The notes under the pieces are model-generated. The model was not told the origin of the DNA and did no database searches. It worked only from the letters and a program-made list of their open reading frames with translations. From Pedobacter psychrotolerans (lineage in GTDB: Bacteria; Bacteroidota; Bacteroidia; Sphingobacteriales; Sphingobacteriaceae): a DNA stretch of 64,000 bases. Position numbers and translations under genes: made by a program. The DNA lies in the NCBI RefSeq assembly GCF_004340665.1, contig NZ_SLWO01000008.1, forward strand, positions 184,883-248,882. Direction: 5' to 3'. Below, one piece after another: positions 43,789 to 51,389 of this stretch (within the stretch, counting starts at the first letter, position 1; each line of letters begins with the position of its first letter).

Positions 43789-44250
43789 ATGGTACAAGAA
43801 CAAAACCCATTTAAAGTAGCTGAAGTTGAAGTAAGCTATAAATCAAACTACAACATCACAGAACGACCAAAAATTAACAGTTCTCAAGATGCCTATAGAA
43901 TCCTAATGCAATATTGGCAATTAGGAAGAATCGAGTTACTAGAAGAGTTCAAAGTAATTCTACTCAACACCAGTAATCGAGTGTTAGGAATTGTTGATAT
44001 TTCAGTTGGTGGAGTGCAGGGAACGTTAGCAGATCCAAAGATTATATTTTCTGTTGCTTTAAAGACCAGTAGCAGTAAAATAATATTGGCGCATAACCAT
44101 CCAAGTGGTAATTTAAATCCTAGTGATGCTGATAAAAGGTTAACAGAGAAATTAAAAGATGGGGGTAAATTACTGGATATTGAAGTCTGTGATCATCTGA
44201 TTATTACCAAGCATAACTACTATGGTTTTGCAGATAATTGCCTAATATAA
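43789..44250 (+). CDS. RadC-like JAB/MPN domain protein
   Basis: 153 residues: the JAMM metalloprotease-fold domain only, lacking the N-terminal helix-hairpin-helix part of full RadC. Seen: LEEFKVILLNTSNRVLGI, VDISVGGVQGTLADPKIIF, LAHNHPSGNLNPSDADKRLT (His102-x-His104, Ser, Asp, the JAMM zinc set) and DHLIITKHNYYGFADN. Such short RadC proteins are frequent on Bacteroidota mobile elements; their role is unproven. Last gene before the right end. Confidence 0.92.
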   Translation: MVQEQNPFKVAEVEVSYKSNYNITERPKINSSQDAYRILMQYWQLGRIELLEEFKVILLNTSNRVLGIVDISVGGVQGTLADPKIIFSVALKTSSSKIILAHNHPSGNLNPSDADKRLTEKLKDGGKLLDIEVCDHLIITKHNYYGFADNCLI

Positions 44251-44260
44251 TATAGAAGAG

Positions 44261-44295
44261 ATTAGTACTATTATTTGCACTAGTACTAATTTTTA
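44261..44295. terminator. hairpin with ATTAGTACT arms near the right end
   Basis: ATTAGTACT (44261-44269) and AGTACTAAT (44282-44290) pair perfectly over 9 bp, followed by TTTTA. It ends the RadC-like transcript and shares the TAGTACT core with repeats near the integrase, so it may also be a recombinase site. Confidence 0.6.
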
Positions 44296-44324
44296 TATCT
44301 ATCAGACAACAATTAAACACTTTT

Positions 44325-44354
44325 TTTGTTAAACTAATAATTAGGTTATCTTTG
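44325..44354 (+). promoter_or_regulatory. outward promoter at the right end of the element
   Basis: TTTG (44325-44328), 18 bp, then TATCTTTG (44347-44354): a near-consensus Bacteroidota promoter (TTTG, 19-21 bp, TAnnTTTG). It lies inside the element, 28 bp before attR, and points at the FKBP gene. Confidence 0.7.
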
Positions 44355-44382
44355 CGCTACGGACGTAAAATCAAGTTAAAAG

Positions 44383-44439
44383 ATATTTGCCGAAATAATG
44401 TGTGCCAGTTGCCGGTTAATACTGTTGAGGAAGCATTAG
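44383..44439 (+). other. right attachment site (attR)
   Basis: 57 bases identical to 32979-33035. Read in the DUF255 frame it encodes CRNNVCQLPVNTVEEAL, and the chromosomal bases after it finish with VYLK and a stop at 44451-44453. This is the displaced original end of the DUF255 gene. Confidence 0.9.
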
Positions 44440-44464
44440 TATATTTAAAATAAAGAAAATCTGA

Positions 44465-44971
44465 ATGAATATTTCACCAAACTCAGTAGTCGCAGTAACT
44501 TATGAATTGCACACTACAAACGAAGAAGGACAACAAGTTTTTGTTGAAAAAGCTGATGAGCAAAATCCTTTAGTATTTTTATATGGCGTTGGCATGATGT
44601 TGCCTAAATTTGAAGAGCACTTAGCTGGCTTAAAAACCGGTGATGAGTATAGCTTTGAATTGTCTGCAGCTGATGGTTATGGAGAACTTGATCCAGGAGC
44701 TTTTGCTGATTTGCCAAAAACCATGTTTACTGAAGCAGGTGGCGAAGTTCCGGCTGTTGGTGATGTAATTCCTTTGCAAGATAATAATGGTAACCAATTC
44801 AGAGCAGGTGTAACCGCTGTTCATGAAGAAACAGTAGCAGTTGATTTGAACCACCCGATGGCAGGTAAAAATTTATTATTTGCAGGAACTATTTTAAACG
44901 TTCGCGAAGCTACTCAAGATGAATTGGCTCATGGTCATGCACATGGTGCAGATGGACATGCTGATCACTAG
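44465..44971 (+). CDS. FKBP-type peptidyl-prolyl isomerase (SlyD-like)
   Basis: Folding helper that isomerises prolyl bonds. 168 residues: FKBP core with VVAVTYELHTTNEEGQQV, PLVFLYGVGMMLPKFEEHLAG, the insert-in-flap domain (ADGYGELDPGAFADLPK to NNGNQFRAGV) and VDLNHPMAGKNLLFAGTI, then a short His-rich tail (HGHAHGADGHADH) likely to bind nickel or other metals. Before island insertion it probably started 11 bp after the DUF255 stop codon, in one operon; now its leader contains attR. Confidence 0.93.
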   Translation: MNISPNSVVAVTYELHTTNEEGQQVFVEKADEQNPLVFLYGVGMMLPKFEEHLAGLKTGDEYSFELSAADGYGELDPGAFADLPKTMFTEAGGEVPAVGDVIPLQDNNGNQFRAGVTAVHEETVAVDLNHPMAGKNLLFAGTILNVREATQDELAHGHAHGADGHADH

Positions 44972-45010
44972 ACTGATCGTAAAATTTTAAATTCAAATAG
45001 ATAAAACTAA

Positions 45011-45040
45011 AAAATCCCGATGAAAATCGGGATTTTTTTT
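45011..45040. terminator. strong intrinsic terminator
   Basis: An 11-bp perfect stem (45011-45021 with 45026-45036, GAAA loop) flanked by A's and T's on both sides. It separates the convergent FKBP and 145-aa genes and can serve both. Confidence 0.9.
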
Positions 45041-45476
45041 ATAATAACTTAGCTGTAGTCAGTTCAACAGGAGGGTTGTTCATCGCATTTCCTTTGTTTA
45101 GCTTCAAAATTCCCTTCACGGTTATCGGTTGATAAGTAAATTTAATAGGCTCTGCCATTTCTACTAATACCATAATGGGAATTCCGTTCTTCCCGCAGTA
45201 AAAACACTGGTTAATAGGTAATGTAGAAAGCATAAACTTGGTTTGCTTCATGCCATCCTTTATCGGTACGATATAACCAGATAGTTCAAATGGTTTACTT
45301 TCATATTTTTGAATACCTGCACTATAAACGGCATAGGTTTCAGTGGGCTTTACTGTTTTAATTTTTACCCCACCAATAATATCCCAATTCGGTGAATCCA
45401 TTTGGTCGCTGGGATCATGCTGTGCACTAGCCGAATAACCAATAAACAGGAATATAAAAAAGCTTAATAACCTCAT
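45039..45476 (-). CDS. secreted DUF3299-like protein
   Basis: 145 residues from the ATG at 45476, giving MRLLSFFIFLFIGYSASAQ, a clean signal peptide; ten extra upstream codons would bury it. The body has YESKPFELSGYIVPIKDGMKQ, then a LSTLPINQCFYCGKNGIP segment with a CxxC, and ITVKGILKLNK. The pattern (strand, Gly-Tyr-x-x-Pro, CxxC) fits DUF3299-type periplasmic proteins of unknown role, perhaps metal or redox linked. Lies after the sigma-factor pair on the same strand. Confidence 0.75.
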   Translation of the reverse strand: MRLLSFFIFLFIGYSASAQHDPSDQMDSPNWDIIGGVKIKTVKPTETYAVYSAGIQKYESKPFELSGYIVPIKDGMKQTKFMLSTLPINQCFYCGKNGIPIMVLVEMAEPIKFTYQPITVKGILKLNKGNAMNNPPVELTTAKLL

Positions 45477-45545
45477 CTGAATTTTATCTGAATGGCAAAT
45501 ATACAAAAGAGATAATCTTCAAGGCTAAATGATTGAATACAATTC

Positions 45546-46775
45546 CTAAAAATCTACCTTTAAACGTAAGCCACCATTAGTAAGATTTAAGTTTTCTCTT
45601 GAAAAAGTTTTCATCGGAAGCCTTAAAAAAGGCTCAATGGCAATATTATTCTTTTTGGATATCTTTTGTTTATAGCCTAAAGAGAAATTGTAAAAACCAA
45701 TATATTTATCCGGATCAATTGTAGATGTTGGTTGTGGCTCACTTTGTTTCTCTGCCACGATAAAGCTTTTAGAATCCGTAGTGCCATTGGCCAATGGAGA
45801 TGACAGGGTTTGAACTTGATTGACCAGGTAGGTGTTTTGCTGTGAATTGTTTAAAACAGCCAGTGCAGATACCCCAATACCTGTATATAACTTATCCGAA
45901 ATATTATAACGCACTTCTAAAGGCACATTAATTCCTTGCACTTTTGCATTGATAGATTCCAGGTTTTTACCAGATAATGATTGAGGTGCGGCAGCATTCT
46001 GCGATTCTGTTGAACTAATGGAAGCATAAGAAACGCCGGAGCTAATGGATAATTTATTGGCAATGGCATAAGATAAAGAAAACCCATAATTCATGTTTAC
46101 TTTGCTATCATTACCCATTGAAGGCGCTACATAAACATCTTGTTCCCACTTCTGGCTGTGGTTTACCTTATTTTGAGCATTCTTTCCATGGTTTGTTTTG
46201 CTGTCTAACGCCAGTAGGTCCTCAAAAGTCATTTTATTATTTGCTTTTGGCTTTTCTTGCAGAACTTTAACTTCAGTATTGGCAAGGCCACTATTTGCAG
46301 GCGTTACATTTGCAATATTTTCAAGAACATCAATTTTACGCTCATTGGTTTTATCCTGAACCTGCTTAATTGCAAAAAGCGGATTCTGGCTTTCAAAATC
46401 GTTTACCTGTGCTTGATAAGTATTTTTAGCTTGTGGAACAGCTGATTTTTCATCATTTTTTAATGCAGTTTTTGAATCCTCAACAGCGATTTGATGATCT
46501 ATAATGTGATCTTTTTTTGGTTCAATTAATTGTGAATCAGTATTTTCAGTTTTAGATTTTGCGATTGTATTCTTATTCGTTTTATCTTCATAATTAAATA
46601 AAAATAAACCCGATAAAACCAGAATTATCGCGGCGGCGGTCCACAATGGCCAGAAAACAAAACCACCACGCTTCTTCTCTTCCTTTTTAGAAAAGCGCTC
46701 CCAGGCACCAGGAGCGTAATTCTCCTCGTGGTTTTGTAATTGGGTGGTGATATGTTCAATTAATTCCTTATCCAT
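45546..46775 (-). CDS. inner-membrane/periplasmic protein with C-terminal barrel-like domain, sigma-factor partner
   Basis: About 409 residues from the ATG at 46775: a short cytosolic N-terminus (MDKELIEHITTQLQNHEENY), one helix (WPLWTAAAIILVLSGLFLF), a long Asn/Lys/Gln-rich spacer, then a strand-rich region (MNYGFSLSYAIANKLSISSG to GGLRLKVDF) resembling an outer-membrane barrel-type domain. It overlaps the sigma-factor stop by 8 bp, so the two are translationally coupled; an anti-sigma-like or envelope-sensing role is inference. The TTG six codons earlier is a less likely start. Confidence 0.75.
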   Translation of the reverse strand: MDKELIEHITTQLQNHEENYAPGAWERFSKKEEKKRGGFVFWPLWTAAAIILVLSGLFLFNYEDKTNKNTIAKSKTENTDSQLIEPKKDHIIDHQIAVEDSKTALKNDEKSAVPQAKNTYQAQVNDFESQNPLFAIKQVQDKTNERKIDVLENIANVTPANSGLANTEVKVLQEKPKANNKMTFEDLLALDSKTNHGKNAQNKVNHSQKWEQDVYVAPSMGNDSKVNMNYGFSLSYAIANKLSISSGVSYASISSTESQNAAAPQSLSGKNLESINAKVQGINVPLEVRYNISDKLYTGIGVSALAVLNNSQQNTYLVNQVQTLSSPLANGTTDSKSFIVAEKQSEPQPTSTIDPDKYIGFYNFSLGYKQKISKKNNIAIEPFLRLPMKTFSRENLNLTNGGLRLKVDF

Positions 46776-47352
46776 TTTTTTTATATGAACCAACTAAAGT
46801 GTTGGTGTAAAGTGTACGCAACTTATTTTTTGATCGGGTTAAATAAACACGACTTGAACTTTCCGGAATGTTTAGCATTTTTGAAATTTCCTCGTGTGCA
46901 AAGCCTTCAATCTCATATAAGTTAAATACCAGTCGCTGCGTTTCTGGTAAATGATTTAATAGATTCATAATATCATTAACATGAAGTTCTGATGCTGTCG
47001 AAACCTGTGTGACCGGGTGTTGATCTTCATTTAATTCATCCACATAGAAATGCGCTTTTGAACTTCTGATTTTATCAATAGCCGTTCGTGAGGCAATTTG
47101 AGCAATCCAGCCTCTAAAGGATCTTTGCAATTCTTCAGGGTTTGCAGGTGGTTTAAAGCCAGCAACATGTTTAAATATTTTTATAAAGCTATCATTTACA
47201 AGCTCTTCGCTATCTGAAGTGTTCTTGGTATACCTCAAAATTATACCCATTAAATAGCCATAAAATGATTTATACATCATTTCCTTACAGCTATTGTCGT
47301 TTTTTACACAGCCTTTTAAAATCTCCTCAAATCTGAGTATTTTTTTGATCAC
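46768..47352 (-). CDS. ECF RNA polymerase sigma factor
   Basis: 194-residue extracytoplasmic-function sigma factor. Region 2 is seen as YLMGIILRYTKNTSDSEELVNDSFIKIF and RGWIAQIASRTAIDKIRSSK; region 4 as NHLPETQRLVFNLYEIEGFAHEEIS then MLNIPESSSRVYLTRSKNKL, the helix-turn-helix that reads the -35 box. No region 1 or 3, as in ECF factors. Start is a GTG at 47352. Likely controls itself and the coupled membrane gene downstream. Confidence 0.93.
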   Translation of the reverse strand: MIKKILRFEEILKGCVKNDNSCKEMMYKSFYGYLMGIILRYTKNTSDSEELVNDSFIKIFKHVAGFKPPANPEELQRSFRGWIAQIASRTAIDKIRSSKAHFYVDELNEDQHPVTQVSTASELHVNDIMNLLNHLPETQRLVFNLYEIEGFAHEEISKMLNIPESSSRVYLTRSKNKLRTLYTNTLVGSYKKNG

Positions 47353-47420
47353 GCTGTAAAGGCCTGTTTAAGGTTTGATTAGTTTTAATGCTTAAGCTTA
47401 TTTATTACAAAATTAAAAAA

Positions 47421-47450
47421 TAACACCATCCATTTTACTGAATGGTGTTA
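47421..47450 (-). terminator. terminator of the DUF4397 gene
   Basis: TAACACCAT (47421-47429) pairs with ATGGTGTTA (47442-47450). On the reverse strand a run of T's follows, in the right place after the DUF4397 stop codon at 47468. Confidence 0.75.
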
Positions 47451-47467
47451 AATTCAATAGGTAGATG

Positions 47468-48187
47468 TTATTTGTTTGTCATTATAGAAAGCGAAAGTTT
47501 AGTGCTATCTGTTGCGGTTTTTAAGCCTTTTGCCCAAATGGTATAGATTTTTCCTTTTTCTATTTTAACATTATTTAGGTTTGCAACGGCAGCAGTTGTT
47601 CCGGTTTGTCTTATTTCGAAATTATAGCTGATTGATGGGTTTATTGATGAGAAAGCTGAAAAATCTTTAAAGGCTTTATTCGTTGTCAATAAAAAAGAAG
47701 CTGTAAGGCTTGCAGGATCGGTATTGCTCACCTGTAAATCGAATGGCGAAGAACCCGGACTTAAATTAATAAAACGAATTTTTGCTTTATCCGTTTCAGG
47801 TGCCTTCAAATCATCTTCAACCAATAAAAGCTTAGTCGATTTTAAGGTGTCTACCACAAATACAGAATAAAACGAACCACCTTTTAAAGCGGCTGTTCCA
47901 TTGGTTAAATATTTTAGCGAATCTTTTTTAGAAACACCTACCAGCCTCGTGCCCGGATAGGCTGCAAAATAACCTTTGTCATTATTGTAAGTGAAACTGC
48001 CTATTTTCTGGTTGTCAAGGATGTAATCTAAAGCAGCAGTTCCTGGCGATGCATGTACAAAGCCAATACCTGCAGCCTCAATCGGATCGTCGTTCCAATC
48101 TTTTTTACAGGCAGAAAAAGTGAGTGTAATCGCAAATAATGCGCATATTATTTTAGTGCTTAAGCCTAAGTAGTTTTTAGTTTTCAT
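47468..48187 (-). CDS. DUF4397 domain lipoprotein
   Basis: 239 residues with a lipoprotein signal (MKTKNYLGLSTKIICALFAI, then LTFSAC with cysteine 27). The body carries two DUF4397-type halves: GIGFVHASPGTAALDYILDN and AKIRFINLSPGSSPFDLQV, the repeated F-x-H/N-x-SPG-x-x-x-x-D signature. Surface or periplasmic protein of unknown role, common in Bacteroidota. Monocistronic, with its own terminator. Confidence 0.88.
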   Translation of the reverse strand: MKTKNYLGLSTKIICALFAITLTFSACKKDWNDDPIEAAGIGFVHASPGTAALDYILDNQKIGSFTYNNDKGYFAAYPGTRLVGVSKKDSLKYLTNGTAALKGGSFYSVFVVDTLKSTKLLLVEDDLKAPETDKAKIRFINLSPGSSPFDLQVSNTDPASLTASFLLTTNKAFKDFSAFSSINPSISYNFEIRQTGTTAAVANLNNVKIEKGKIYTIWAKGLKTATDSTKLSLSIMTNK

Positions 48188-48287
48188 AATGTATTTAAAT
48201 CAATCTTTTTACAAAATTGGTTAATGGCCATTAACGCTTTTGATGATAAAACGATTAAGCAAATGAAAACGCTACAGTGAAAAAAAT

Positions 48288-48944
48288 TTAATTTATCGTT
48301 AAATGATGAGAAATGGTGATGGTACTCTTTACCGGCTTACCGTTTACATAACCAGGATTACAGGCAAGTTCCTCAGGTCTAAATAAATTTCGGTCGATAA
48401 TTTTAGTATTACTATAATTGGAACCCACAACTTTTTGTTCTAGTTTGGTTACATTACCAAGCTCATCCAAATAATAGGAATTGCTCACTTGATACTTTCC
48501 ACTTTTATTTCTGAGATCTGTGACAGGGGAAGAGATTTTGTTCATCACTAAAATAGCGCCATATGCACCGCCTATTTTAACCGGGTAAATAATTTCATCT
48601 CCTTCTTTTACATTTTCTAGATGATAGGTTGTGGATTTACTTTCGAATTCAAATTCAACTTTTTTAGTGCTGTAATTGTAAATCTGTTCCACCTCACCAC
48701 TTAAGAAATAAAATTTCCATTGATTCACCCTTTCATTATTTTGATAATAGCCTGAGGCAATTTGTTTTTGGTTAAACAATATTTCGGCAAATCCATTTTT
48801 AATATTCTTGTTTGACTTAAGGACAGTATAACGTTCAAGAAATCGATCCCGGATATTGTTGGAACGGAAAATTGTTGAATCACTTTTCTGTGCGAAGGCA
48901 CTTAAAGTAAAAATTAAAAGTAGAGCGGTTAATAAGGTCTTCAT
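48288..48944 (-). CDS. secreted uncharacterised protein
   Basis: 218 residues with signal peptide MKTLLTALLLIFTLSAFAQ. Middle region GYYQNNERVNQWKFYFLSGEVEQIYNY resembles one MORN-like strand repeat (GxYxNxxxxxxWxFYxxxG); the last third (DRNLFRPEELACNPGYVNGKPV then STITISHHL) recalls a TonB C-terminal-like strand. Neither is enough to assign a function. Confidence 0.75.
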   Translation of the reverse strand: MKTLLTALLLIFTLSAFAQKSDSTIFRSNNIRDRFLERYTVLKSNKNIKNGFAEILFNQKQIASGYYQNNERVNQWKFYFLSGEVEQIYNYSTKKVEFEFESKSTTYHLENVKEGDEIIYPVKIGGAYGAILVMNKISSPVTDLRNKSGKYQVSNSYYLDELGNVTKLEQKVVGSNYSNTKIIDRNLFRPEELACNPGYVNGKPVKSTITISHHLTIN

Positions 48945-48960
48945 AGCTATATAAAGAAAA

Positions 48961-48990
48961 AGAGTTTTGATGTGATATCAAAACTCTTTT
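48961..48990 (-). terminator. terminator of the ABC-F gene
   Basis: AGAGTTTTGAT (48961-48971) pairs perfectly with ATCAAAACTCT (48977-48987), 5-nt loop. Read on the reverse strand it lies after the ABC-F stop at 49014 and runs into T's. Confidence 0.85.
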
Positions 48991-49013
48991 AACATTATAT
49001 TTTAATTCATGCT

Positions 49014-50636
49014 TTATGCATACATTTCCTCACGGAGTTTGGCAACATCGGCACTGTTAATGTATTCATCGTAAGTCATTAACTTATCAATTGTGCCTTT
49101 CGGCGTAATTTCAATAATTCTGTTTGCAACCGTTTCCGTTAACTGGTGATCTCGTGAGGTAAACAGGATTGCCCCTTTAAAATCTTTCATGCCGTTGTTT
49201 AATGCCTCGATAGATTCCAAATCCAAGTGATTGGTTGGTTCATCAAACATTAAAAGATTGGCCTGCTGTAACATCATTCTGGAGAACATGCAACGCATTT
49301 TTTCTCCACCTGAAAGCACTTTTACATTCTTTAAAACCTCTTCTCCAGAGAATAACATCCTGCCTAAAAAGCTTCTTACAAATTGCTCATCTGCATCAGT
49401 TCCTGAGTATTCACGTAACCAGTCAACCAGGTTTTCATCTTTGCCCGCAAAATATTCAGAGTTATCATTCGGGATATCGGCAGTGCTGATGGTAACACCC
49501 CATTTAAATTCACCTTTATCAGCTGGCGTTCTACCGGTTAACACATCGTAAAATGCTGCGGTAGCTAAACTGTTTTGAGACAGTACGGCAATTTTATCAC
49601 CTTTATTTACCATGAAAGTAATTTTGTCAAACAAAATACCATCGTTTCCGGATTTCCCTAAATTTTCTACCTGTAAAATCTGATCACCAGCTTCACGACC
49701 AGTGTTGTTGAAAATAATAGCGGGATATTTACGGCTTGATGCTTTAATTTCGGTGATGTCAATTTTATCTAAAGCCTTTTTACGTGATGTGGCTTGCTTT
49801 GATTTCGACGCATTTGCACTAAACCTCCGGATAAACTCTTGCAGCTCCTTCACCTTATCTTCCGTCTTTTTATTCTGGTCGCTGCGCTGTTTTAAAGCCA
49901 GCTGACTAGATTCATACCAGAAAGTATAATTACCAGTATAGATACTCATTTTAGCAAAATCGATATCTACAATATGCGTACAAACTGCATCCAAAAAGTG
50001 CCTATCGTGACTTACTACTAAAACAATATTCTGGTAGTCGGCTAAGAAGTTTTCTAACCAGGCAATGGTTTCAATGTCCAAATCGTTGGTTGGCTCATCC
50101 AGTAATAAGATATCGGGATTACCAAATAAAGCCTGCGCCAGCAACACCCTAACTTTTTGGGTATTGTCTAACTCTTTTAATAATTTATAGTGGTTATCTT
50201 CTGTAATACCAAGGTTGCTCAGCATGGTTGCTGCATTGCTTTCCATGTTCCATCCGTCCATTTCGGCAAAGATGTTTTCCAGTTCTCCGGCACGTTCACC
50301 ATCTTTCTCCGAGAAATCTTCCTTCATGTAAATGGCATCCTTCTCTTTCATGATGGCATAAAGTTCTTTATGACCAATCATTACGGTTTCTAGAACGGAA
50401 ACTTCATCAAATTCGTAGTGGTTTTGTTTTAAAACCGCCATTCTTTCGCCTGGAGTAAAAGCAACACTACCCGAAGTTTGGTTAACTTCTCCTGATAAAA
50501 TTTTCAGAAAAGTAGATTTACCTGCTCCATTAGCCCCAATAACACCATAGCAGTTGCCATGAGTGAATTTTAGGTTAACATCTTCAAATAATGTGCGTTT
50601 GCCGTATCGTAATGATAAATTAGAAACTGAAATCAT
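49014..50636 (-). CDS. ABC-F family ATPase (YbiT-like)
   Basis: Soluble twin-ATPase protein that binds ribosomes; family members affect translation or antibiotic resistance. 540 residues from the ATG at 50636. First domain: GVIGANGAGKSTFLKIL (Walker A), DNTQKVRVLLAQALF in place of a strict LSGGQ, LLLDEPTNDLDIETI (Walker B). Linker of about 80 residues with RSDQNKKTEDKVKELQEF. Second domain: a degenerate P-loop (NKGDKIAVLSQNSLATAAF), KVLSGGEKMRCMFSRMML (signature) and LMFDEPTNHLDLESI. The missing Gly-Lys in the second Walker A is notable. No membrane helices. Confidence 0.9.
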   Translation of the reverse strand: MISVSNLSLRYGKRTLFEDVNLKFTHGNCYGVIGANGAGKSTFLKILSGEVNQTSGSVAFTPGERMAVLKQNHYEFDEVSVLETVMIGHKELYAIMKEKDAIYMKEDFSEKDGERAGELENIFAEMDGWNMESNAATMLSNLGITEDNHYKLLKELDNTQKVRVLLAQALFGNPDILLLDEPTNDLDIETIAWLENFLADYQNIVLVVSHDRHFLDAVCTHIVDIDFAKMSIYTGNYTFWYESSQLALKQRSDQNKKTEDKVKELQEFIRRFSANASKSKQATSRKKALDKIDITEIKASSRKYPAIIFNNTGREAGDQILQVENLGKSGNDGILFDKITFMVNKGDKIAVLSQNSLATAAFYDVLTGRTPADKGEFKWGVTISTADIPNDNSEYFAGKDENLVDWLREYSGTDADEQFVRSFLGRMLFSGEEVLKNVKVLSGGEKMRCMFSRMMLQQANLLMFDEPTNHLDLESIEALNNGMKDFKGAILFTSRDHQLTETVANRIIEITPKGTIDKLMTYDEYINSADVAKLREEMYA

Positions 50637-51389
50637 AAACAAATAAAATAAGCCGCAAAGATAGGGAAAAAGGTTGATGGGAAAAAGGTTGATAGTTTAA
50701 GATTAGTAATTTGAAAATGAAAGTTTAGCAAATTATGGCGTACGCAGTCCCGCTTTCACTGCAATCTTTTTTATATAAAGTTACTAACCCTATCAGCGGT
50801 TCGCTTATTAGGGTTAGTAACTTTGAAAAATATAAAAGTATTTTCGTTCAATCGGGTTTAGGTTACCCAGGCTTGTGCTTTTGGCAACAAAAACCTAGAG
50901 TGTTACCAGATTATTCATCTTTCTGTTGGTGAGACACCAACAGAAAAACTCGTGCTTATAAAATTCATAAATATATTGATGAGATAGAACTTAGGCTGGT
51001 TGGTGAGACACCAACCAGTAGGTTAGGTTAAATCTTTTTATATAAAGTTACTAACCCTATCAGCATTTCGCCTATTAGGGTTAGTAACTTTGAAAAATAT
51101 AAAAAGTATTTTCGTTCAATCGGGTTTAGGTTACTCAGGCTTCTGCTTTTGGCAACTAAAAACCAGTGTGTTACCAGATTATTCATCTATCGGTTGGTGT
51201 CTCACCAACAGAAAAACTCGTGCTTATAAATTCAATGAATATATTGATGAGATAAAACTTAGACTGGTTGGTGAGATACCAACCAGTAGGTTAAGGTTGA
51301 TAGTTTAAGATTAGTAATTTGAAAATGAATATTAAGCCTTTTTTTCTTTATTTTTTACTATTTTAGATATACACACAAAATGAAACAAA
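50637..51389. repeat. 753-bp gap holding two 268-bp direct repeats with nested hairpins
   Basis: Copies at about 50763-51030 and 51031-51298, more than 90 percent alike by eye. Each holds a long stem around AACCCTAT/ATTAGGGTT and two stems of the type GTTGGTG..CACCAAC. Outside them a perfect 36-bp direct repeat flanks the block (50685-50720 and 51293-51328). ORFs across the block are not supported. Confidence 0.85.

Larger units (their letters stand above)
32979..44439. mobile_element. integrative element (about 11.4 kb) inserted in the 3' end of the DUF255 gene
   Basis: Bounded by a perfect 57-bp direct repeat (32979-33035 = 44383-44439, offset 11404 bp); similarity runs 15 bp further with three mismatches to the stop codons. 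A tyrosine recombinase is the first gene inside the left end. Contents: 33189 integrase, 34481 and 35405 unknowns, 35765 SF2-like, 38007 unknown, 38834 lipoprotein, 39585 and 39675 small exported or membrane proteins, 40166 membrane protein, 41498 small unknown, 42051 and 42968 unknowns, 43789 RadC-like. No relaxase, T4SS or phage structural gene seen, so an integrative mobilizable or defective island. All but one gene read rightward. Confidence 0.93.

Noticed and set aside
32979..44439. Prophage
   Set aside because: No capsid, tail, terminase or lysis genes; the GH25 muramidase at 28.6 kb lies outside the island.
50735..51308. Two similar plus-strand ORFs in the 268-bp repeats
   Set aside because: They match each other only because the DNA is duplicated; the residues follow the hairpin symmetry and frames are not kept between copies.
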